Source: Campylorhamphus procurvoides
Taxonomy: Eukaryota > Chordata > Aves > Passeriformes > Dendrocolaptidae
NCBI GenBank assembly: GCA_013396655.1
Contig: WBMV01003161.1
Location: 2,540,059 to 2,604,058, forward strand
Length of the DNA stretch: 64,000 nucleotides
Direction of reading: 5' to 3'
The position numbers and the translations under genes were made by a program. Of this stretch, positions 25,151-36,370 are shown one piece after another. Positions within the stretch are counted from its first letter, which is position 1. Every line of letters starts with the position of its first letter. Under the pieces are notes generated by a model. That model made no database searches and was not told where the DNA came from. It saw nothing but the letters and a program-made list of their open reading frames with translations.

Positions 25151-26850
25151 ACAGGAGTGTTCAATCACTCTTCTCTAGTGGAACCAGCCTATACGTAAGG
25201 CTTTCATCCCAAGATGTTAGGATGCAGATTTGGATCTGTTCTCACTGCTCCAGGGCGATTTATATCTTCATACCTTGAGGGTTTACTAATTAGCAGCCTT
25301 CTTCCACACCCTTTGATATCACTAAAGTAATCTCAGTGTAAGCGACTACTTTCTGATGATATCTCCGAAGGAGTGGAGAACAGCTGGAATCATTCAAAAT
25401 CTGAGAGTTGGAGCAGTTCTCCAAGAGCAGTAATTGAAAGATGGCTATAGCATTGCCTACGCAAGCAAAGCACCCTGACTGCTTCAGGATGGCTGTGGCT
25501 GACAGGATATCAAAGACATTTACTCTCAGCTCAGTCCAGAATCAGTAGATAGCAGGGTGACAGTCTGGGCTTTTCCAAACTTTTGCTAACCTCTCAATAA
25601 TTTTTTGCTCCACCCTTGCCCACTTCCTCATTTGCCTTGTCTTGTTCAGCATGTGGGGTCTCACATAGGCAAAAGACTTTCAGCATACTGGGGGCAAAAT
25701 AACTACAAAACCAGGACCCGAATACAAGGATTTCATGAGGATTCTGGGAAAGCAGCTGAGAGCTTGGTACTGCCTGCCTGGAATTACTCAGTGATTCCCA
25801 CACTTCACAAACCCTCTGGCTCAGAGTTGCTCACACAGGAGAGCTGGGATAACTTGTTTGAAAGATGGATTTTACACTGCTGAATTCTCTTTTCAGGTAG
25901 TTTCTAAAAACACGGTGGGTGTTTATTTAAAACATAATTGCCTGCATCTTTTTTCCACATTACTCGCTTCGCTGCTCCACAACGAGCTAATTTAAAGGCC
26001 TGTCATTAACTTAGCAACTCATTCTGCAAAGTTCAAAACTGGAGATGGGAAAAAGTTTTTTCCATGTTAAAAAACGCACTTCAGACCAGAGTGACTCTGA
26101 TGCAATCTGATGGCAGCTCCTACTCAAAAGATGAACCCTCACAGGAAAACAGGCAGCTTTCAACAGCCCTTTTGATACTTGCCATTAATTGCCTGCTCTT
26201 GCTTGCCTGGTCTCATGGCAGCCTCCTGTCCTTTGCTCTTTTGTGTTCCTGTTCCTGCTTGAGCATTTTCTTTTGTTACCAGTCTTTTGCTCCCCTTCAG
26301 GACCATTTTAGAGAGGCAATAAAACCCTTGTGCTGATAGAAAGAACCAGATACAAATGTCTGTGTGAGTCTATTTATGTTTATAGCATGAAGCCAGAGAA
26401 CAGGCTGTCCTGGGTTCTGGTTTCCAACTGCAGCATAAATCCATCAGCAAATGTGTTACAAACCCAGGCAAGAAAGGAGAAAGGTACCAGGAGATATTGC
26501 AGGACATCCACCAGAGCCATGCCTCAGAGGATACCTATTTCTTAATTCTCCAGGAGCGTGAAAGATGAAGGCTTTCACCCCAGACTAAATGCACTGTCAT
26601 TTTGTTTGGTTGGTGGGGGCTGCAGAAAGGAAGCAGGGAGACAATATCAGCTAAGGAGCATTAAATACCTGGTTACATGCTCGAGATCCTCCTCAGCTGA
26701 GGAAGCACCGGGACACCTCGGAGCAGAGTGCTGGTCACATGCTGTGTTTGCTGCCCCTCACCTGGCTGGCCAGCTGGCACTACTGGACTCCATCCTCTGC
26801 CTTCCTTTAAGCAGCTATTAATTGAATAGTATCATCGATTAGAATAACAC

Positions 26851-26969
26851 AAGGCCAGGCTGGATGGGGCTTTGAGCAACATGATGTAGTGGAAGGTGTC
26901 CCTGCACATGGCAGGGGAGTTGGAACAAGAGTGTTTTTATATTCCTTCCAACACAAACTGTTCTATGAG
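26851..26969 (+). mobile_element. CR1 LINE 3'-end fragment
   Basis: The plus strand matches the classical avian CR1 end closely: AAGGCCAGGCTGGATGGGGC, then TAGTGGAAGGTGTCCCTGC, CATGGCAGGGGAGTTGGAAC, and finally CTTCCAACACAAACTGTTCTATGAG. Orientation is sense on plus, with the 3' terminus at about 26969. Only about 120 bp survive, the usual 5'-truncated form. There is no reverse transcriptase or endonuclease sequence and therefore no mobility. Confidence 0.92.
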
Positions 26970-29942
26970 CCTCTCTCAGCCGCTCAGGGAGAAGCATTTA
27001 ATTAATGAATATAGAACAAGCTTTCCTTTGCCAAGCTTGATGCACATTGCATTTACCAAAATCAACCCTATCTCGGGGTGACAGCAATTTCCTTCAGCAG
27101 ATAGGAGTCTCCAAAGGGAAAGCTGGCACAGGTGGCTTCTCAGAACAAAGGAAAAGACATAACAAGCTTAATTTTTTATGTTTTCCTTTGAATGTTCTGT
27201 ATGCAGGGCCATGTTGAGTACAAAGCAGATGACAAGTTAAAAGGATTGTCTTGGCTGGCGCAGGGGTCCATTTCTGCTCTGGTGGAAAGAGATGACAGCA
27301 CCACGTGCAGGAAAGCCTGGCTGAACTGAAGCCTTAATGTGAGATGTTCACATCTCAACACACTTCGAGATAAATGGCCTTTATCTTGTCTTCCATATGT
27401 TTTTGCTTTCCATGTAGTTAGTGAATCATAACATTGGCTGAAGGAGAGGAGCTGACTGTGGCAAGCTGGGAGAGGAGGGAAGAGGAGACAAAAAAAATTG
27501 GAGGGCAGAGAGAAACCCTCTCTGGAGAAGCCTGATGGAGCATGACAAGATGAAAATGACACAGAAGTAATAGCAGCACAGGAGGCTGAAGAGAGCCTGC
27601 CCAGCAGTGAGGGTGAAAGGCAGTTAATCTGGCTGAGAAGGGATTGTTCACTCTCTTAACTGGGTTTGCACCAAACACCCTCACTGGTCAGTTGCTTCAG
27701 GTTAAACAACATGCTTAAGCTTCAGGGTCTTGAAGGAATGTTCCAGGGGAGGTTATCTTGTCACCACTGAGATCAGGGGGAGTTTTGCTAAGGATGTCAC
27801 CAGGACTGTACACTCAGTGATGCTCCTGAGAAGAGGCAGGAACAACACAGAACAGGCTCTACTGCAGTCCTGTGCTTACATTACTGAGACTGCACTCACA
27901 GACCAAGTTAGGAGCTGCAAACACAGTCCTTCAACCTAGTGATGTTTTATACCTTAACATACTAGTTATCAAGGTTAAAGAGAAATGAAATACATACTAA
28001 AAGCCAAAACAAATGAATTCAATGAGAGGGCAGATCCACACTTCAAGGAGTCTTTGGTTTTATAAGCCAATTTAGCCCAGGTCTATTAAGAACTCTTCCC
28101 AGTGAAAGAGTGAGAGTATTTTCTCTGCCACAATCATATCAGCCTGTATTCTGGGTTAATGGAGATGAATACTACTGCCAGATTTTGTTTTTTCCCTGCA
28201 TGTAATCTAATGCCAGATGGTTCTGAATGGGTATTAAATCCCCCATGTGCATGACCTCCCCAAGGTTTTTATCATTAGAACCTTAAAATAATTCAAGGAA
28301 AGCTTTCCCAAAGCCTGATTGTAAACCTTCTAATGAGCATCTAAAGCCACAAAGAAAACCCTCTTGTTAATTCCCATTTGGCATTTTTTTTTCCTCCTTT
28401 ATGACAAATAAGCAAGAATTCACAGTAACAGAGATGCTTTAAAACTGTTTTAGTAGAAAACACATAAAAAATGAGAGTTCAGGTTAACAGTTCAGGTTCC
28501 TGGCAGGGTTCAGAGATGTAGAAACAGATCAGCCATCTTCAGCCTCTAATAGAGGACCCAGTAACATCCCCATCCCTCAAGGCATGTAGAAGTTATTCTG
28601 TCAGTGACTGACTATTTTATTTACAGTGCAACATAACACCTCGTGTCAGAATTAATATGATCCAGTGTCAGATGAGAGGCTGAAATGGGACTTCATCTAC
28701 ACAAAAGTACAAGGATTCACGTGAACTCTTCACACTAACTGGAGTTCAGGAAGAGCAGCTATATTCCCGAAGACTTTCCTAGGAATTTTCTGTCCCTCAT
28801 TTGCATAGAGCGGAGGATACATTCTAATGATTTTACATTTGGTTTTCTACTTGCTGCATTGCATCATGCCTTGCTTGCTGCCTGTTACTTGAGCACATAA
28901 GAGAAAATTGTTCATATCCTCATGTGTTTTCTGTCCTTCTCATCAGTGGCTCAGCCAAAATCCACATAAGTAGTCCTGCAGCTAAATCACATATTGTGAG
29001 AATAGGAAGGGGTGAGAAATGATAAAAATAAAAAGGTTTTGCAAATTTTGGTGTGTCCAAACTGTCCAGAAAACCTGTTTGTCAGGGGTCTTTACACTGT
29101 TCATGTAAGATCCATCTCTCATTAAATATCTGTTTCAACTGGGAATATGCAAAATCTGCAAAAAACCCCAATCCTTAGCCAAAACTACATAAGTAATAAT
29201 CCTGAAAGAGTTTAGTTTGGTAACAGGAAAATGAATCCAGTTCATCAGGAGGGCATTCAAATACATGAGACCTTAATCATGGGACCATCTTGCCTTGCCC
29301 TGAAGTCCCATCACCTAGGAAGAGGAATTTGAGAGATAACATGCTTCTACCAGGACGTGGCACTACAGCTGAGCCACCCAGCATGGCAGGAGACCTATAG
29401 AAATAAAAAATGAAAAAATATAAGTACAAAACCTGCCTCAACACCCAGCCATTCCTTATTATGTCACCAAGGATTTTATCACCGTACAGCACACAATTTC
29501 CCCGAATCAGTCATCCTCTCATACTTCTTACCATACCTGCAGCCACACAGACAGAGTGTGTACAGGCACAAGCTCCATATTCTGGCAGAGATGCAGGTGG
29601 CCACTGGTAAGGCAGAGACAGGGACCCTTTGCCTGAGCTCAGAGCTGAACCAGGAGCACTGAGCTCCAATCATCCTGATGGGTAATATTAGTTCATTAAA
29701 CTTTGGAAGCTAAGTTTGCCCTTTCTTACCTGCAACCCCAGAAGTCCTACCCCATTCCCATTTCACATTCCCTTTTTATGTCCTTGTGGATCTCCACACC
29801 CAGCCTCCAACCATCTCTCCTGCTTAATTCTCATTTTATTTCTCTCCACACATTCCTTATTAGTCTTGTTAGCAGCTCATTAGCTCCCAGCATCTTCCTG
29901 ATTCATTTACTCCAACCAAATGCCCTTTTACCTTGTTCTGGT

Positions 29943-29963
29943 CCCTGTCCACCCACCCACCCC
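29943..29963 (-). other. G-quadruplex-forming motif, minus strand
   Basis: On the plus strand, four C runs are separated by loops of 6, 1 and 1 bases (CCC-TGTCCA-CCC-A-CCC-A-CCCC). The minus strand therefore has a G3+N1-7 quadruplex motif. It lies in a pyrimidine-rich stretch (about 29930-29990) rich in CCC and CTCC. No gene context gives it a role. Confidence 0.6.
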
Positions 29964-30589
29964 TCACTCTCCCTCCACCCTCTGCCTTCCTTGGGCATTT
30001 CCACTGAGGGCAGCTTGACTATTATCTGACCTGAAGGAGGTGTCTGGACAAGGAAATTGGTCATGTGGTGAAACACTGCAAAGAGTCAGGGCTGTCTGAA
30101 ATCAGAAGCCATCAGAAAAGGGAATGGAGCATAACCAAACTCCGTGACAGGTTATGGTACTTGCCCCCAGCCACCACTTCATGTAATTTTCCTCCCTGGC
30201 ACCCTGGCCATGCCCCAGCAGCACCAGAGTGGGCTGTGCAGGAGCAGCAAGGAAAAGGCAAACCCGGGTATGGAGGAAACTAATGACACTGTGCAGAGCC
30301 CTTCATCCTGCAGCCAGTGAAACCCTGCCCAAGTGGAGTGTTTTACAGCCGCACGCAAGCTATTTGTTATCCCCGGCCAAAACCAAAATGAGTTGTTGGT
30401 TTCTGTCCATTCCTTGGATGCCACGTTTAAAAACGAACAAAGGAGCAATGCTGCCACCAGCCCTCACCAGAGAGGGACCTGCGGGGGCAGCAGGACAGAC
30501 TGCATGTCCTGAGGAAACCTGATGCTGGTCCAGGGTGTGGGGTATGGGCTGTGGGGCCCTGGGATGCTCCATCCCTGGGGATGAGGAGC

Positions 30590-30920
30590 ATTTCTGGCAC
30601 GTCAGCCTGGCACCTCCAGCGGGCTGGGAGCGAGGAGGGGGGCAGTGGGGTGAGCAGGCTTTGCTCCGCAGCACTTTCGAGACAAAGTGATTTTACTAAA
30701 AAAGGAACTTGGAGCACTGGAGTCCGTCGAGGCTGTGCCAGTTCTGTCTGCATCCCGACGCAGTCTCCGCTGTACAAGAGGGAGGAGGCAGTGGGAGGAA
30801 AATGGCAACAAAAAGACACCCTGCTTTGCAATAGTGGCCCAGCAGCCCCCAAGGGCTGAGGACCAGCCACAAGTGACCCCGGGGGTCTCGGGTGGCCCAC
30901 AGCAGGGTCAGGAGAAGCAA
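30590..30920. promoter_or_regulatory. CpG-enriched GC-rich patch
   Basis: Roughly 14 CpG dinucleotides fall within about 330 bp, counted by eye, against about one per hundred bases elsewhere. They include CTCCGCAGC, TTTCGAGAC, GTCCGTCGAGG, CCCGACGCAG and CCCCGGGGG. It is the best candidate in the window for a small CpG island, that is, an unannotated promoter (possibly of a noncoding RNA), an enhancer, or a GC-rich exon. No TATA box, clear initiator or first-exon donor identifies it as a promoter. It may equally be an unmethylated GC-rich relic of biased gene conversion. Confidence 0.3.
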
Positions 30921-32284
30921 ATGCGATTCTGAGCTGGGGTTTGGTGGTGGGGAATCACTCCCCCTGCCTCTTTCCCCCTCCTGCTGCCCACTGACCCTCG
31001 TGTGCTCTTTGGGGCATGAACCAAATCCAGCTGTGCATCTCCATCTCACGCACACCCTGGGACCCCACCCTTGGCAGGCACCCCCTCCCCGTGGGTACTG
31101 CTGTGGGTAACAGCACTCTCAGTAATAAAGTTCTGGCTACAAGGATAATATCAACATATTATATCGTTTCCCTTAATAGCTGTGCTGCAGACGGCGTTTC
31201 CAGATCAACATAAAGCATGCTCCCTTTTTCTTTCCATCCCTCAGTGCAGCTTGACAAGTTTTGTGGTTCTTTTCCTAATATGCGGGTTTATGTCACCGAG
31301 CACTGGCAAGGACAGAGAGACTTTTAAGTCACAGTAATCTGAATTCTAGAAATAACAAGCTACAAAGGTCCGTGATTAAATGTGGAGTGCGCGAGAGCGG
31401 CAAAAACAAGTACTCTGTGTTCTTTAAAAGATCGTTTGGATAACAGTGACATAACCTAAGTACCCAGTCGTGGTCCAATTTAATCAGTAAATATGCCTCT
31501 GGAGCAGAACCATCTAACTTAGGATAAGAAACAGAAGTACAGTCATCAGCAGTAGGAGAAATTAATGCATTCCACTCAGACAAAGATTAATTATTATGAA
31601 TCACTCCAAAAGTACAATTGCCCCAAGTGGGAGTACACGGTCTTCTATTCATCAAGTTGCTTTAAAATAATCATTAAACATTTTAAGACAGAAGACAATT
31701 TTATTTACCCAAAATAAGCACTACAAAATTAGGACCACCTTTTTTAATGTCTGGAGCATTTTGATCAAGAGTAGTTGCCCCAAAGTGGGACAGGCAGAAC
31801 ATCTGCTAGAAGAAATTTGTAGGGGGAAAGAGGACTCTGCCTGATTCCAGTATAATTTTTCATGTTAGTGTTTCCCTGTCAGTGTTGATTTTTCCATATT
31901 GTTTTTATCCTAGGTTCACCAAATTAAATTTATATTTACTACTATTTTTGTCCAGTTAAGGGCCTTAGCTGTAACCTCAATGGCATCTCAAAGGGTCATA
32001 AATCAGATTTAAAGCCAAAAGTCACTTCAGTTGCATGTTTTGGAGAAAAATGAACTTGGTGGTTTCAGGAAGGGCATGAGGAGCTGTTTCAGTAAGGTCT
32101 CCCTTTGCACAGGGGTTCTCCTAATAAAAGTACCTCAGAAGGATGATACCTTTCTTTGCTTTGGTGGGGCAAGTATGTCTGAAACAAACTGCGTTATTAA
32201 CAGCAGGCCTGGCTCCCCTTCATCACTTACATTCAATTTTCCATTTGTCTCTGGGCAATTCCTGGCAGACAAGTTCGGGTGAGG

Positions 32285-32301
32285 ATGCTCTAGTAGAGCA
32301 T
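32285..32301. repeat. Perfect odd palindrome (hairpin)
   Basis: ATGCTCTA and TAGAGCAT are exact reverse complements separated by one base, giving a 17-bp odd palindrome. As a hairpin it would form about six base pairs with a five-base loop. It is too short for a microRNA precursor or a terminator of known type in vertebrates. Confidence 0.6.
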
Positions 32302-32932
32302 TGCTCTGGGTAAGGCAATGTGCAAGAACAAAAAAACAGTCAAAATAAAATTATTTTGTCATTTACAAGGGAAAAGAAAAAACACACACAAAAAAGCAGG
32401 AAGCAACTATGTTACTATCCGGAGAATATTGTTTTTCTTATTAAATTCATGTATATGGAAAGTTTCTTTGGTTAAACATTCCCCAAGCCTTCACTTCATA
32501 TTCACAGCTCAGCATTCCTGGTAGAATAAGAAAGAGAAACTTGCTTCCATTTGCTTTGCAGTGCCAGGGTGAGATGCAAAGCAGGCAATTGTCAGCTCTA
32601 ATGTAATTACCAGAACCCCAGATGTTGTTAAGTTGACTTCACAGCCACCTTTATCTGGGAGCCTAAGAGATGGCCTTCTAGGCAGAACATTTTTAGCAGT
32701 CTTCCTTTTCTCCAGCTTGAGAGACTCTTACAGTTTAAGGCTCAGTCCTCACCCAGCCCAAGCAGTGCTGATAGGCAGCACTTCCACTGACACTTTTTCC
32801 ATTACAAAATAATGTTCTACACAAACATACTTTGTTTGACACCAATAAATCAGAGCAGCTCTTTAATCATGCCCAAGACTGAACTAGGCCAATTTTAAAG
32901 CTTATAAAATTTGGTGACTTTTCAAAGAAAAC

Positions 32933-32960
32933 TTTTTTTTTCTTTTTTTTTTTTTTTTAG
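32933..32960 (+). repeat. Long poly-T tract ending in AG
   Basis: T8-9, one C, then about 16 T are followed directly by AG. The tract is a low-complexity run and also looks like an ideal 3' splice site. No downstream open frame with a convincing donor was recognised, so splice use is unsupported. On the minus strand it is a poly-A run, but no retroposon body precedes it. Confidence 0.65.
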
Positions 32961-33979
32961 TGGCACAGTCCAGCACTCCCTGTTCCTGGCAGCAGCTCAG
33001 AAGTGCTCTGAGAAATGCATCTTTTTTGTGGCAGTTTTGACCCAAATGAAATCAAGAAACCTTGGAAATCTCACAGGAGATGGATTTTTGTGAGCTTTCC
33101 AATTTAAACAGGTGGAGATAAACGAAGATAAGTGGCCAAGACAGATCTGCAACATGTGGAAGGTTCATCTATAACTAGATACGTCTGCCCTTATTTTTAT
33201 GGCCTTCCCCTTTTTTAGAGATGTGCCTACAGGCACTTGATTAACACTGGAGTAGTTACACAAATGAATGAATGGGACAATAGATGGAATAGAAAGAAGA
33301 CTTCATTCTTAACTCTGACAAAATTGCTTTCCAAAGCAGAGATTGTTTTAATTGGTGAGCCAGTGCCTCAGGATGGGTTGGAGGTGACGCAGAGAGGATC
33401 TTCAAAAGCCCAACAACTCTGAGGCTTTTCCCAGGCAGCAGCAGTGATAAAGAAAAAAAAATAATACAGTGTTTGTTTCTGTTACTTAGATATTTCATGT
33501 ACATTGCTTCAAATCAGCTCTTAAAGTCCTTCTACCCTATCCACATGGCAAAAAGAGAAATAGACAACATCATTATCTTCAGAACAGCTTGCTCATATCA
33601 CACCACAGTTTATTTTATGATTCAAATACTCTCTGTATTTCTTGTACTCCATTCCTTCGTTACCACCTCACCATTAGCAAGTGTTGCTAAGTAACATTCT
33701 GCAGGCCCTGATAATTTTGCTACATGACTGCACTAGAACCACGCACTAATACTTCACAAAGGCAGTAACTATCAGCAATAACCACTATATTACTTTGAGG
33801 GAAACCACAGTACTTTCTCATTATGACTGTGTGTGGTTCCAAATGACACCAGTCACCAGGTAATTCACTGTTGCTGGAAGCTGGGATGAATAAATTCCAA
33901 TGCTGGAGTTACAGAAATCCTGATACTACTCCCAAGTAAAGGACATGTGCAATGAGTTTAGCTGAGACTCATTTAGCTT

Positions 33980-34200
33980 AGAATCATAGAATATGCTGAG
34001 TTGGAAGGGACCCATCAGGATCATTGGGTTCAACTCCTGGCCCTACACAGGACACCTCAAGAATCCCACCATGTGCCCGAGAACATTGTCCAAACACTTC
34101 TTGACCTAAGACAGGTTTTGTACTGTGACCACTTCCCTGGGAAGCCTCTTCCAGTGCCCAAGCACCTTCTGGGTGAAAAACATTTTCTAAGATGTCACTA
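33980..34200 (-). mobile_element. CR1 LINE 3'-end fragment, antisense
   Basis: The plus strand begins with GAATCATAGAATATGCTGAG and continues TTGGAAGGGACCC, CAACTCCTGGCCCTACACAG, CCACCATGTGCCCGAGAAC, GACCACTTCCCTGGGAAGCC and TTCCAGTGCCCA. This is the reverse complement of the 3' region of the CR1 type common in songbirds and other Neoaves, so the element lies on the minus strand. About 220 bp remain. The match is clear but imperfect, suggesting intermediate age. It is 5'-truncated and has no coding capacity. A stop-free frame across it (34001-34231, plus) is only a shadow of the repeat. Confidence 0.94.
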
Positions 34201-36254
34201 CACAGAGTGTCTGGGAGGAGGACGATCTTGAGAGTCTTGGTCCCTTGATGCTTCAGTTGTGGGTTAGGTCCTTGGCTGTAGATGAAAAAGAGGTTAGAAA
34301 GGTCAAGAAGTCCTGAAGAAGGTCACCTTCAGAAACTAGGTATCCTAGAAGGTTCAGCTAAAATTCTGCCTGAAATGATTCATTGGTCTTACCCAGCAAG
34401 GACAGAATGGAAATCCACATCTCAGACAAGAGGTGATGGCAATGCTGAAATGGGATAAAGCAAGACAGTTAAGAGCTGTGTCCCGACACACACAGAGTTC
34501 AGAGGAAGTTTTCTGCCTGCATAAAATTTGAGAAGTCAGACATATAATTACCATAAAAAAAGAATCGTTTTTCATCTTTTCATTCTGTGGTAAAAGAAAT
34601 TAAAGGAAAAACAAATACCTTTAATAATTTCAAAATGTTGCACTTTGTCATCAATCTCAATTTGCCATAATGAGCCTTGCAGGAAGTTCAAAAGTTGCAG
34701 TGGGACGAAAATGGGATTGAGGGATGCTGGGCATTTCAGAAACGTGGCTCCAATTGCACCAGATAATGTCTGTGTCAGCCTTATGATATTTATTATGTCT
34801 GTTCTAAAGTGGAGGCTGTGTGCAAACATAAGCATGTGTATATTTATACATACACATGTATACAGAGAGAGTACACATGTCTATGTGAGTGTTCATAAAC
34901 ATAACTGTATCTGATGTCAAAGGGAAGAGTCCTTCAATAGCTATATAAAGTTTAATTTCTTATCTAGTGTTTTCCCTGTTTTCCTTGGTTGAAGGCCTAG
35001 TATTTAGATGTTTCATTATCTCAAATTTCCTCTCTCCCAGGGAACAGACGGGTTTGCCATGTTCAATAAAGTAATGAAACATAGAATAAATCTTTCTAGT
35101 GGAATAACTACATGATACTAAACCCTTGTTTTATCTTATCCTCACCACGTACTTTAGTTCCTTTAAATGTATCTTTGTAGCAACCAAACTTGCCATAAAT
35201 TAGTCATGATGATATTACAGCTGAATTTAATTTCAAAGTCTCTCAGCAAGTTGTTAAGGGTTTCTTGCCTAGGTCACTGCTAAAGAAACTTGAGAACTCT
35301 GATATGATTTATGAATATTGCTATATTAGTAGTGTATAAAAGTCTATGGGGAATATGAGGAAATAAACCTTTGTTTAATCCCATTCCAGTAAAAATATAA
35401 TTTCTTATAGCAAAGTAAACAAGTAAATCAATGTTGAATGATTCTCTTGCTTTATTACATAACTCATAAACATCCAAGCCAAGTAAAATCTGAGACCCTA
35501 CTCACTTTTGTTGAAACATAATTAGTTAACAATCAGAACTATTCTTCAGGGGTTCCTTACTTGAATGGCATTCATAATGTGATACAAGAGAAGAAAGTCT
35601 GGAAATAAAAGACCTGGCTTCTTTCCCCCTACATACATTAGCCCTATTATTAGCCAATTTTTCAAGGTAAACCTTTTTTCCCCTGAAATGTATTCAACTG
35701 TCTAAGGGATAATTAGTTTCCTAAAATTCCTACAACGTCAGTGTTCAGTCTCAGAGACGCTGTCACCTGGTTGCTGTACAAGTTGCATGAACATACAACT
35801 TCTGTTCCTCATCATGTCACCTCTGCCCCAAGCTGGGGAACAGTCCCATCAGTTTGAATCCCTTTCAGCTCATGGAATGGCAAATGCCCAACAGTGAGGA
35901 CACAAGGTTAAAAGAGTCAAAACTTTGGCCATTTTTGCCAAATCACAAGCTCCTCACAACTTCTATTGATTACCTGCTGAAGATTCAGCTCCCCTTTAAG
36001 AAACTGAAGTCCACAGGACTTACCCATGAAGGAACATGGTAATGTTTTGCAGAACGTGGCTGTTGCTGCCTAAAGCACCGTGTCCTGCTGGCTTTTGCAA
36101 CACCATGCAGTGAAAATGTCCCTCGGATTGGTGAACAAGAAACCTAAGATAGTATAATGCCTAATTTATCATAGGTACACATGCATTAGATTCTCAGAAG
36201 TATTGCAGACATTCCCTGAGCAGTGGAAGGCAGCAACCCCCAAGCTTTACTAGG
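34201..36254. other. AT-rich noncoding sequence
   Basis: No gene or repeat was recognised apart from a small inverted repeat at 34833-34858. Open frames are under 90 codons. Confidence 0.65.
34833..34858. repeat. Inverted repeat, 9-bp arms
   Basis: CATGTGTAT at 34833-34841 and ATACACATG at 34850-34858 are exact reverse complements with an eight-base AT-rich loop. A related TACACATG follows about 20 bp later. It lies in a TA/CA-rich low-complexity stretch, where such pairings arise easily. Confidence 0.6.
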
Positions 36255-36370
36255 TTTTCTCTTGGCTGTACTGCTTGACCTTAGGTGGGTCACTTAAACT
36301 TTCTCTCTGTTTTGTTGTCCATAAAAATATAATAATATTGGCTCACATCACCTGCTGAATAAGCCAATAT
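36255..36370 (+). mobile_element. MIR-like (CORE-SINE) relic
   Basis: The segment contains CTTGACCTTAGGTGGGTCAC, then TTAAACTTTCTCTCTGTTTT, then CCATAAAAATATAATAATAT. This follows the order of the conserved MIR core and right half: TGACCTTGGGCAAGTCACTTAA, the CTCTGTGCCTCAGTTT region, then TGTAAAATGGGGATAATAAT. MIRs are tRNA-derived SINEs that spread in early amniotes and persist as strongly diverged relics in birds. The left tRNA-like part and the 3' tail are not recognisable. Identification is from memory of the consensus and needs a profile search. Confidence 0.62.

Larger units (their letters stand above)
18037..26850. other. Noncoding unique sequence, no gene recognised
   Basis: No exon or RNA gene is supported. 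Open frames up to about 141 codons (18975-19400, plus) lack family features. A GC-richer patch spans about 20160-20330. A donor-like AAG/GTAAGAG at about 21634 has no convincing partner. Local duplications near 22.15 and 22.3 kb and an AT-rich block near 25.1 kb are listed separately. Confidence 0.65.
26970..33979. other. Noncoding sequence with a GC-rich interval
   Basis: No gene is recognised. The interval from about 30.2 to 31.1 kb is clearly GC-richer and has several overlapping open frames on both strands (up to 157 codons on minus at 30427-30900). Multiple simultaneous open frames are expected in GC-rich DNA because stop codons are AT-rich, so this is not coding evidence. The remainder is ordinary AT-rich unique sequence. 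Confidence 0.6.

Noticed and set aside
30427..30900. 157-codon minus-strand frame and several overlapping plus-strand frames
   Set aside because: All lie in a GC-rich patch where stops are rare in every frame. Simultaneous openness on both strands argues against any one being coding.
34001..34231. 76-codon plus-strand frame
   Set aside because: It lies inside the antisense CR1 fragment and is a repeat shadow.
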